This document shows, one piece after another, positions 1 to 5,174 of a DNA stretch of 5,637 nucleotides (its first letter is position 1; each line of letters starts with the position of its first letter). This DNA comes from Bacteroidota bacterium (GTDB taxonomy: Bacteria > Bacteroidota > Bacteroidia > Bacteroidales > GCA-2748055). The stretch lies in NCBI GenBank assembly GCA_030592605.1, contig JAUVIT010000149.1, positions 1 to 5,637 of the forward strand, written 5' to 3'. A model generated the notes under the pieces. That model was given only the letters and a program-made list of their open reading frames with translations. It was not told the DNA's origin and did not search any database. The translations under genes were made by a program, and so were the position numbers.

Positions 1-2
1 AC

Positions 3-581
3 TGGGAAAGCGGATCGGCCGATGGCTTTGCAGATGCCATTGAAGGTTGTCTGAACCTCTACAACCGCGAAGCCATGGACGGAGTGGAGGACTGGCTGGA
101 CAGTGAGACCCGTATTATGTGGTCGCTACAGGATTCAAGCTACCGGAGTTCTGCCCTGCAGTGGCAGAAGCAGGGGATTATCGAGGGATGGCACGGGGAC
201 GGGAATTTTGCCCGGACCACCATCATGTACTGCCTTTGGAAGAGCCAGGGGACAAATGTTCATCCCTGGAGGGAAGATCTGCTGGCGGGAGCGCGTGTGG
301 AAGATCAAATCCTTTATTTAGCCCTTCGGGCAAAACGCGATTGGGAAGGCCGCCTGGTATTTGATACGCCGCGTTCGGTGCAAAACATGCACATGCCCCT
401 TGACTGGCCCCGGATCAACCAGTTCCCCGAATGGTATACCGTGAGTCCAGAGCTTAAGTACGAAGTTACTCAGGGCAATTCCAGGCACAGCACTGTGTAC
501 AGCGGCGAAGAGCTGGCAAAGGGAATACCAATAAAACTTGAACCGGGCGAGCTGCTCCGGATCAAAGTTTCAGAACTCTGA
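3..581 (+). CDS. C-terminal part of an uncharacterised large protein, possibly alpha/alpha-toroid carbohydrate-active
   Basis: The reading frame is already open at the left edge (first whole codon at base 3) and runs to a TGA at 579-581, giving 192 visible residues, so the true start lies outside the window. The ATG at 75 is internal, because the 24 codons before it read as ordinary protein (WESGSADGFADAIEGCLNL). The first ~110 residues are rich in Trp, Gly and acidic residues and contain the stretch GIIEGWHGDGNFARTT, which looks like helix-loop repeats around an acidic, aromatic pocket as in (alpha/alpha)6-toroid enzymes. The last ~90 residues (from about LYLALRAKRDWEG to the end) look beta-rich, like the small C-terminal sandwich domain many polysaccharide enzymes carry. 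That assignment is inference from composition and layout; I cannot name the family. GC is high (35 of 60 bases at 361-420), unlike the next two genes. It converges on the membrane-protein gene 41 bp downstream. Confidence 0.6.
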   Translation, partial: WESGSADGFADAIEGCLNLYNREAMDGVEDWLDSETRIMWSLQDSSYRSSALQWQKQGIIEGWHGDGNFARTTIMYCLWKSQGTNVHPWREDLLAGARVEDQILYLALRAKRDWEGRLVFDTPRSVQNMHMPLDWPRINQFPEWYTVSPELKYEVTQGNSRHSTVYSGEELAKGIPIKLEPGELLRIKVSEL

Positions 582-602
582 GAACTTCCAGAACTCTGAG
601 AA
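571..602. repeat. 14-bp direct repeat across the stop codon
   Basis: CAGAACTCTGAGAA occurs at 571-584 and again at 589-602, separated by CTTC (period 18 bp). The first copy encodes the last codons and the TGA stop of the left-edge gene; the second lies wholly downstream and repeats the stop triplet. It looks like a short tandem duplication at the 3' end of the gene. The second copy forms part of the stem-loop annotated at 583-605. Confidence 0.75.
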
Positions 603-605
603 GTT
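583..605. terminator. Stem-loop between convergent genes, possible bidirectional terminator
   Basis: AACTTC (583-588) pairs with GAAGTT (600-605). Inside it CAG (589-591) pairs with CTG (596-598) around an AACT loop, leaving A599 bulged. The hairpin lies 2 bp past the stop of the left-edge gene and 18 bp past the end of the opposing membrane-protein gene, where a shared terminator is expected. No T-run follows on either strand, so a classical intrinsic terminator is not shown. Confidence 0.35.
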
Positions 606-622
606 TCAACACCAGGAGGATA

Positions 623-1084
623 TTATTCATTGACCTGATGCTTCTTTTTTTTCCTCAAAAGGAACAGCGCTGAAACTAAAACCAGTGCAGCCCCAAAGTC
701 ACAGACAACGCACAGGAAGATGCCTATGGAGACATAAAGCACCTGATCTAAAAAAGAAAAAGAACCATCCATAATTACAAAGCCAAGAAGGAACAGGACC
801 ACTCCGGAAACAATATATATTTCTTTATTGATCTTACGTCTGCGCTTCGTAAACCTGATACCATACAGGAAACCTAAAAATATCAGCAGATGAATGAGCA
901 TCACTACTAAAGTTCCAAAAGCAGCTTGTTTCGGGAGCGAATGAGGGGAAGTATCCAGAAAGATCCCTGGTATGATAGCAATCAGTAACAGAACTGACAG
1001 GAGCAAAAGTACAGCGGCTCTGGTAAAGACTTTCCTTTGAATTTCAAATGTATCCATGATGAATTTTTCTAATGGTCCGTTCAT
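623..1084 (-). CDS. Small four-helix integral membrane protein, unknown function
   Basis: The protein has 153 residues and I do not recognise its family. Four hydrophobic segments are visible at about residues 23-43, 56-76, 89-106 and 115-143. Basic clusters at the N-terminus (IQRKVFTR), after segment 2 (KRRRKINK, from residue 80) and at the C-terminus (RKKKKHQ), with neutral or acidic loops between, fit four membrane helices with both ends in the cytoplasm by the positive-inside rule. There is no signal peptide, enzyme motif or soluble domain. The ATG at 1084 is chosen because it is the longest reading and has a weak purine-rich AAAAGGG about 10 bases upstream; the ATG for residue 10 (MDTFEIQRK, base 1057) is a reasonable alternative. 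The gene is AT-rich (23 G+C of 60 at 781-840), like the ORF6N gene upstream of it and unlike the left-edge gene. It is transcribed in the same direction as the ORF6N gene, 169 bp away, so they are probably separate units. Confidence 0.7.
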   Translation of the reverse strand: MNGPLEKFIMDTFEIQRKVFTRAAVLLLLSVLLLIAIIPGIFLDTSPHSLPKQAAFGTLVVMLIHLLIFLGFLYGIRFTKRRRKINKEIYIVSGVVLFLLGFVIMDGSFSFLDQVLYVSIGIFLCVVCDFGAALVLVSALFLLRKKKKHQVNE

Positions 1085-1202
1085 ACAATTTATGCCCTTT
1101 TAAAGAGAAAATCAATCCCGGGCAGCAATGGTACAGGGGAGGTCATTTTAAGGAACGGTGGAACAAAGCTGTCCTAGCGTGGCGCGGGTTTTGCCATTTC
1201 TG

Positions 1203-1230
1203 CTCAGAATTTTTTCCATAAGATTCTGAG
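1203..1230. other. Stem-loop between the ORF6N and membrane-protein genes
   Basis: CTCAGAAT (1203-1210) and ATTCTGAG (1223-1230) are perfect reverse complements. Three more pairs are possible inside (1211-1213 with 1220-1222, one a T-G wobble), leaving a six-base loop. Neither strand has a T-run directly after it, so it is called a hairpin and not a terminator. It is the first of two adjacent hairpins in the gap. Confidence 0.5.
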
Positions 1231-1233
1231 GCT

Positions 1234-1255
1234 AACCTTGCAGTTAAGGTTTTTT
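1234..1255 (+). terminator. Terminator-like hairpin with T-tract, + orientation
   Basis: AACCTT (1234-1239) pairs with AAGGTT (1246-1251) around GCAGTT, and Ts continue to 1255. That is the layout of an intrinsic terminator read on the + strand. It abuts and slightly overlaps the stop of the ORF6N gene, which is on the minus strand. No + strand gene lies close upstream to explain it. On the minus strand the same stem follows the ORF6N stop directly but has no T-tract. Confidence 0.4.
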
Positions 1256-1769
1256 ATTCATTCTGGTAGTCTTTATATCCTATCTTCTTTCTAGGTTTTG
1301 CTTTATCTTGATGAAGAGCATCGATTTTATCAAGCACGTATCTGAACACCTTGTTTATTTTCTCATCAAGAGCTTTAATCTCTTTTCGAAGAGATTTATC
1401 TTCCATCAACATAGCCCTGTAGACAGCGAAAGCACGCATTATTTCAATATTGATTTTGATAGCTTTCTTCGATCTTAAGACAGATGAAAGCATAGCCACA
1501 CCTTGTTCAGTAAATGCCATTGGCAATACGCTTGAATGTTTGAGGCCTGATAACCGGTCACAATTTGTGACCAGTTGTGTTTTCTCCTCTTTTGTCAATT
1601 GAAACATAAAATCCTTCGGAAATCTGTCATTGTTTCTCTTTACTTGTTGTTTTAACACTTTAGTTTCTGTTTCATAAAGAGCAGCTAGGTCTGTGTCAAT
1701 CATTACCTTATAACCGCGAATCTCAAAAATCAGACTTTGATATTCCATTTGTATGAAGGAAGAACCCAT
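1254..1769 (-). CDS. ORF6N domain DNA-binding protein
   Basis: The 171-residue protein carries an ORF6N domain at about residues 12-95, a putative DNA-binding domain known from phage and phage-derived regulators. Recognisable landmarks are FEIRGYKVMIDTDLAALYE (15-33), KQQVKRNNDRFPKDFMFQLT (40-59) and MAFTEQGVAMLSSVLRS (84-100). A helical, charged stretch follows (about 120-152, likely coiled coil), and the tail KPRKKIGYK matches the usual ending of bacterial ORF6N proteins, so the gene looks full length. The start at 1769 gives the longest product; the ATG at 1748 (MEYQSLIFEIRG) would place the domain nearer the N-terminus, as is common, and is a good alternative. Base composition is low in GC (16 of 60 at 1621-1680; 20 of 60 at 1321-1380) compared with 28 of 60 in part of the symporter (2881-2940). 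A perfect palindrome lies 17 bp upstream, possibly an operator. Its function in the cell is unknown; no phage structural or integrase gene is in view. Confidence 0.9.
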   Translation of the reverse strand: MGSSFIQMEYQSLIFEIRGYKVMIDTDLAALYETETKVLKQQVKRNNDRFPKDFMFQLTKEEKTQLVTNCDRLSGLKHSSVLPMAFTEQGVAMLSSVLRSKKAIKINIEIMRAFAVYRAMLMEDKSLRKEIKALDEKINKVFRYVLDKIDALHQDKAKPRKKIGYKDYQNE

Positions 1770-1785
1770 AGATATATTTTAACTA

Positions 1786-1800
1786 GTCACATAATGTGAC
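1786..1800. promoter_or_regulatory. 15-bp perfect palindrome upstream of the ORF6N gene, candidate operator
   Basis: GTCACAT-A-ATGTGAC is a perfect 7-bp inverted repeat around one central base, starting 17 bp upstream of the ORF6N start. The spacing is too tight for a good RNA hairpin, so a dimeric regulator binding DNA is the likelier role. The half-site TCACA/TGTGA resembles the CRP/FNR type, but the arms point in the opposite orientation to TGTGA-N6-TCACA. Autoregulation by the ORF6N protein is possible and not shown. Confidence 0.5.
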
Positions 1801-1913
1801 CTGTATTTCATGGTATCTACCCCTTTATGTAGAATTCATATGATATATCGAACATGAAGTTCTAAAACTTACACCTTTGCCTCAGCTTTATAATGAGACG
1901 TAGAACATCAGGG

Positions 1914-3374
1914 TTACCGGTCGGGGATCCGGATCAACCAGAGCCCTCCAAAGGTGATCAGGCCGTTAAAGAACAGAAGGGTGTAGCCCAGGTAGAATCC
2001 AAACAGTTTTATCATAAGGAGATTGAGCAACCAGGCCATCAGGGGCGAGAGGATGGCCACCACCGGCACCCATTTGTCCTTCACCTTGTATTTGGTAAAC
2101 AAGCCAAAGGCAAATAATCCCAAGAGGGGACCATAGGTATATCCGGCAATGGTAAATACCGTGTTGATCACGCTGTCATTATTCAGCACGCGAAAGATCA
2201 TGATGATGGTAATCAGGATAAGCGCAAAGGCAATATTGATCCGCTTTCGCATTCTTGTTTTTTCCTTATCTGTTTTATGATCGAGATGGAGAAAGTCGGT
2301 ATAAAAGGCGGTGGTGAGGGAGGTCAGGGCGGAATCAGCAGAGGAAAACGCGGCAGAAGCAATTCCCAGCATAAATACAATACCTGCGGTCGTACCGAAA
2401 TTATTCAGAGCGAGATTCGGGAACAGCTTGTCCGTATCCAGTAAATTTCCTGCCTGGTCCAGGGGCAATACAATTCCGGACATCTGAACGTAGGCATAGA
2501 GCAATACACCCAGCGAAAGGAATACCAGGTTGGTCACGACCAGGATAATGCTGTACAGATAAATATTCTTCTGGGCCTCCTTCAGGTTCCGGCAGGTGAG
2601 GCTCTTCTGCATCTCGTTCTGGTCCAATCCGTTCATGGCTATGGCCACCACTATGCCCGTGATAAACTGCTTGTAGAAGTTCTTTTCGAATTTCCAGTTC
2701 CAGTTAAAAATCTGGGAATGTTCGCTGTTGAATATGGTATTTGTCATATCTCCGAAAGAGAGATTCATATCCCTGGAAACGATGTAAATACTAAGCCCTA
2801 CAGAAAGTAGCATCATGGAGGTCTGGAAGATATCGGTCCAGACGATGGTCTTAATCCCTGCCTTGTTGGTATAGGCCCATATGAGCAGGATGGTAAGGCA
2901 CACCGTGACCATAAAAGGGATGTGGTAATACTGAAACAGGGCCAGGTGCAATACACCCGATACAACATATAGTCTTAGAGAGGCTCCAATGGACTGGCTT
3001 ATTAGAAAAAACAGGGAGCCGGTCTTATGCGAAACCGCTCCAAAGCGAGTTTCCAGGTAAGAATAGATGGAAACCAGTTTCAGTCTGTAATACAGGGGAA
3101 GAAGGACGGTCGCAATCACAAAATAGCCCACCAGGTATCCCAGTACCAGCTGAAAATAAAAGAAATTGCTGTTCCCTACTTCGCCGGGCACGGAGATAAA
3201 GGTGATCCCTGATAAGGAGGCGCCAATCATTCCAAATGCAACTACAAACCAGGGGGATTGACGATTCCCGGTAAAGTAGGTATCGACATTTACTTTGCGG
3301 GAGGTAATGCGCGATATAAGAAACAGAACCGCAAAATAACTTACCAGTATTGCCAGTACTAATAGTGGACTCAT
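1914..3374 (-). CDS. Sodium:solute symporter (SSS family)
   Basis: The 486-residue product is the right length for an SSS (solute:sodium symporter, LeuT-fold) protein and has about 13 hydrophobic helices spread from residue 3 to 482. Typical landmarks in order: SGITFISVPGEV (55-66) in the broken first core helix, YSYLETRF (104-111), WTDIFQT (179-185), DQNEMQKSLTCRNLKEAQK (251-269), the serine-rich ASAAFSSADSALTSLTT (339-355), where the family's second sodium site lies, and GYTYGPLLGLFAFGLF (411-426). It should take up a small solute with Na+ across the inner membrane; the substrate cannot be read from the sequence, since SSS members carry sugars, amino acids, carboxylates and sialic acids. 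The ATG at 3374 is chosen because the first helix begins immediately and a perfect TAnnTTTG box lies 5 bp upstream. The gene is divergent from the GNAT gene with 51 bp between starts. The next gene downstream is 144 bp away, so it is probably transcribed alone. Confidence 0.93.
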   Translation of the reverse strand: MSPLLVLAILVSYFAVLFLISRITSRKVNVDTYFTGNRQSPWFVVAFGMIGASLSGITFISVPGEVGNSNFFYFQLVLGYLVGYFVIATVLLPLYYRLKLVSIYSYLETRFGAVSHKTGSLFFLISQSIGASLRLYVVSGVLHLALFQYYHIPFMVTVCLTILLIWAYTNKAGIKTIVWTDIFQTSMMLLSVGLSIYIVSRDMNLSFGDMTNTIFNSEHSQIFNWNWKFEKNFYKQFITGIVVAIAMNGLDQNEMQKSLTCRNLKEAQKNIYLYSIILVVTNLVFLSLGVLLYAYVQMSGIVLPLDQAGNLLDTDKLFPNLALNNFGTTAGIVFMLGIASAAFSSADSALTSLTTAFYTDFLHLDHKTDKEKTRMRKRINIAFALILITIIMIFRVLNNDSVINTVFTIAGYTYGPLLGLFAFGLFTKYKVKDKWVPVVAILSPLMAWLLNLLMIKLFGFYLGYTLLFFNGLITFGGLWLIRIPDR

Positions 3375-3379
3375 AAACT

Positions 3380-3387
3380 CAAAGATA
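3380..3387 (-). promoter_or_regulatory. Bacteroidota -7 box for the symporter
   Basis: Read on the minus strand this is TATCTTTG, a full match to the Bacteroidota -7 consensus TAnnTTTG. Its last base is 5 bp from the symporter ATG. With the usual position of this box, transcription would begin about 2 bases before the start codon, giving an almost leaderless message. No TTTG -33 element is visible at the expected distance, so the call rests on the -7 box alone. Confidence 0.5.
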
Positions 3388-3401
3388 CATTTGTTTACAT
3401 T

Positions 3402-3409
3402 TACCTTTG
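3402..3409 (+). promoter_or_regulatory. Bacteroidota -7 box for the GNAT gene
   Basis: TACCTTTG matches TAnnTTTG in full and lies 16 bp upstream of the GNAT start, predicting a leader of roughly 13 bases. It is back-to-back with the symporter's box with 14 bp between them, so polymerase bound at one should occlude the other. A clear -33 TTTG is missing here too. Confidence 0.5.
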
Positions 3410-3425
3410 ATTAAAAAACAGAAGG

Positions 3426-3923
3426 ATGAAGAAAGAAATGGACCTAGATATTCGCAATGTGAGCACAGAGAAAGAAAAAATAATGTGTTCTCAAATATTG
3501 GCCGGCCTGGAGCCCTGGATCACGCTGGGCATGTCAAGGGATCATCTGCTCGATACTCTCAACGACCCTCTCAATGAGGTATTTGCAGTCTATGTGGACA
3601 ATGATTTAGTGGGGACCTTGGTTATTTCGACTAAAGGAGCTTTCTCCGGGTACCTGAAGAGCATCGCTGTAAAACCGGGTTGGAGGGGCCAGAAACTGGG
3701 TAAGCAGATGATGGCTTTTGCCGAGAAAGAGATCTTCTCCACCTGTGCCAATGTGTTTTTATGCGTGTCGTCGTTTAACGGTGATGCACAGCAGTTCTAC
3801 CTAAATCTGGGTTATAAAAAGGTCGGCGTCTTAAATGACTACCTGGTGGGTGGGCATGACGAGATATTGATGCGAAAGAGCATCGCTCCCATCCTTGAAA
3901 AGGACCGCCTGAACAAAGGATGA
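3426..3923 (+). CDS. GNAT family N-acetyltransferase
   Basis: The 165-residue protein is a single GNAT domain, predicted to transfer an acetyl group from acetyl-CoA to an amine on an unknown acceptor in the cytoplasm. The acetyl-CoA-binding motif A is clear: a strand YLKSIAV (76-82), then KPGWRGQKLGKQMM (83-96), where the R/Q-x-x-G-x-G/A loop reads RGQKLG with Lys in place of the first Gly, a common variant. The C-terminal motif B region has N118 and the F-Y-x-x-x-G-Y element at 124-130 (FYLNLGY), whose tyrosines often serve as general acid. EPWITLGMS (29-37) is a substrate-side motif that I recognise from Bacteroidota GNATs of this subgroup. The ATG at 3426 is the first available; residue 5 (ATG at 3438) is an alternative. 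It is divergent from the symporter and converges with the iron-sulfur gene, whose end is 48 bp away, so it is probably monocistronic. Confidence 0.9.
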   Translation: MKKEMDLDIRNVSTEKEKIMCSQILAGLEPWITLGMSRDHLLDTLNDPLNEVFAVYVDNDLVGTLVISTKGAFSGYLKSIAVKPGWRGQKLGKQMMAFAEKEIFSTCANVFLCVSSFNGDAQQFYLNLGYKKVGVLNDYLVGGHDEILMRKSIAPILEKDRLNKG

Positions 3924-3971
3924 GCTGTCCTTCTATGCTTGATTCATAATGGGGTGCCGGTATGACTTGCT

Positions 3972-5099
3972 TTAGATCTTTCTCCCCAGGGCAGCTTTTC
4001 CCATAATCTTAAGGGCACCAAATACTCCGTAACGTTCGATGATCATTTTCTTGTGCAGGTCATCTCGGTCCTTTGGAGGAATAGTCTCCTTCTCTTTTTT
4101 CATCAATGAGATGGCTTCACTGGTACATACGTTCAGACAGTTTCCACAGCCTATGCAATGGCTTAACAAGACTTCTGTGTGATTGTTAACCGAAACAAGG
4201 GCCTCCATCTGGCATACCTCCAAACATTCCCCGCAGGCAGTGCACTTCTCAGGATCAATCTGGACATAGAAGTTAGAATGTACAAATTCGGCAGGGTGTG
4301 GATATCTCTTTGCCGCAGTGAGAACCTGGCAACAGCAACCACAACAACAGCAAATAAACTCCGGATCCTTGGCATTTGCAGGTTGCAGGACCAGGCCTAA
4401 GCCTTCAGCCCGGGTAATCAAATCCTTCATTTCATCCCTGCTTATCTCCCGTGCAACTCCCATGTCCATCATGTATGTCGCTGAAAATCCCAATGTAAAA
4501 CAGGTTTCCAGGATATCGGAATGCTTGCAGGTTTTCCCAACCTTCTGCTTGGTTTGCCGGCATATACAATTCATGACCCCGAAAGGTCCCGGAGAATTAT
4601 CAATGATGGCGCGCGCATTATCATAACTCCCGATGAGGAATTCCGGCTTGATATCCACATTCACCGGAATGGTGCGCATTTGCTTGGTCTTCACATCGAT
4701 AATTGCCTCTGCAAAACCTTCATCTTCGTATTTAAAATAGTCTTCCGCCAGCTCTTTAGTCATGCGATCCACCTGGAGCTCGTACATACCTACAGCAAGG
4801 GGAGCTTTCTGATACAAGCGACCTTTCTTCTGATCTGGTTTAGAATAAATGAGGCCTTTATCTATAAGGCTACCCAGTTTTTCCTGCAGCGTCTCCTTTG
4901 TTATTTCTCCTTCTTTGAAGCGGCCAAAAATTCTGTCAATGTCTTCCAGAACGACACTTAGCTTCAAAGCGATGTTTGCTTCAGTCTCGTCAAACAAATT
5001 TTTAAGGAGGCTAATTTCAACGCCTGATTCAGTCTCCGGAAAGGGGACCGGACTCTGATCCAGATGGCGCTGAAGTTGTCTGTAAAGATCTGGTTCCAT
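3972..5099 (-). CDS. Cysteine-rich iron-sulfur protein with two C-terminal [4Fe-4S] ferredoxin motifs
   Basis: With the ATG at 5099 the protein has 375 residues. The first ~100 residues look like a winged-helix fold (ESGVEISLLKNLF, then a helix-rich part ending in LIDKGLIYSK). The middle region has CICR (C178, C180) followed by C191 and C200, then the striking CCCCGCCC run at 250-257. The C-terminus holds two CxxCxxCxxxC motifs (286/289/292/296 and 315/318/321/325), each able to bind a [4Fe-4S] cluster as in bacterial 2[4Fe-4S] ferredoxins. It should be a soluble electron-transfer or redox-sensing protein; this arrangement is known from anaerobic bacteria under names such as 4Fe-4S binding protein, with no firm function. 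A longer reading from a TTG at 5135 is possible, but the extra 12 residues (MTGLAFCCNLLP) look unlike the family and that TTG overlaps a likely -33 promoter element, so ATG is preferred. No partner enzyme is in view. Confidence 0.88.
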   Translation of the reverse strand: MEPDLYRQLQRHLDQSPVPFPETESGVEISLLKNLFDETEANIALKLSVVLEDIDRIFGRFKEGEITKETLQEKLGSLIDKGLIYSKPDQKKGRLYQKAPLAVGMYELQVDRMTKELAEDYFKYEDEGFAEAIIDVKTKQMRTIPVNVDIKPEFLIGSYDNARAIIDNSPGPFGVMNCICRQTKQKVGKTCKHSDILETCFTLGFSATYMMDMGVAREISRDEMKDLITRAEGLGLVLQPANAKDPEFICCCCGCCCQVLTAAKRYPHPAEFVHSNFYVQIDPEKCTACGECLEVCQMEALVSVNNHTEVLLSHCIGCGNCLNVCTSEAISLMKKEKETIPPKDRDDLHKKMIIERYGVFGALKIMGKAALGRKI

Positions 5100-5104
5100 G
5101 GGAA

Positions 5105-5135
5105 GTAAGTTACAACAAAAGGCAAGGCCAGTCAA
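5105..5135 (-). promoter_or_regulatory. Candidate promoter of the iron-sulfur gene
   Basis: On the minus strand TTG (5135-5133) is followed after 20 bases by TAACTTAC (5112-5105). This resembles the Bacteroidota -33 TTTG / -7 TAnnTTTG layout, although the last two bases of the -7 box do not match. The predicted start of transcription is about 2 bases before the ATG at 5099. This supports ATG at 5099 over TTG at 5135 as the translation start. Confidence 0.4.
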
Positions 5136-5168
5136 GCGTTTTTAATCGTCTGCTCAATGTTGTAACTT
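5107..5168. repeat. 11-bp inverted repeat in the divergent intergenic region
   Basis: AAGTTACAACA (5107-5117) and TGTTGTAACTT (5158-5168) are perfect reverse complements separated by 40 bp. Each arm lies next to one of the two divergent starts: 7 bp from the iron-sulfur ATG and 6 bp from the hydrolase ATG. The flanks add further similarity, GGAAG at 5101-5105 and CTTCC at 5166-5170. Each arm contains the TAACTT that may act as a -7 box, so the symmetry may be two copies of one promoter, or paired operator sites for a shared regulator. Confidence 0.55.
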
Positions 5169-5170
5169 CC
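5163..5170 (+). promoter_or_regulatory. Candidate -7 box for the CocE-like hydrolase
   Basis: TAACTTCC matches the TAnnTT part of the Bacteroidota -7 consensus and mirrors the box of the iron-sulfur gene. It ends 4 bp before the ATG at 5175, which would again give a nearly leaderless message. A T-run at 5139-5143 is near the -33 position, but there is no exact TTTG. Confidence 0.3.
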
Positions 5171-5174
5171 TGAG

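Noticed and set aside
1881..1897. CTCA...TGAG inverted repeat downstream of the symporter
   Set aside because: The stem is four base pairs with a nine-base loop and no T-tract; this is expected by chance.
1254..2000. Toxin-antitoxin or phage-defence module around the ORF6N gene
   Set aside because: No second small gene pairs with it, there is no nuclease, kinase or other effector, and its nearest same-strand neighbours are a symporter and a distant membrane protein.
3892..3932. Several alternative small hairpins from AAGGA/TCCTT pairs at the end of the GNAT gene
   Set aside because: The stems are only 5-6 bp, they compete with each other, most lie inside the coding sequence and no T-run follows, so a terminator call is not supported.
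4318..4360. CAACAGCAACCACAACAACAG-like simple repeat inside the iron-sulfur gene
   Set aside because: It is the complement of the TGC/TGT codons for the CCCCGCCC run, so it is explained by the protein and is not an independent microsatellite or regulatory repeat.
4179..4961. Overlapping + strand open frames opposite the iron-sulfur gene
   Set aside because: Their translations show no domain or sensible composition, and the minus-strand frame has clear ferredoxin motifs, so these are shadows.
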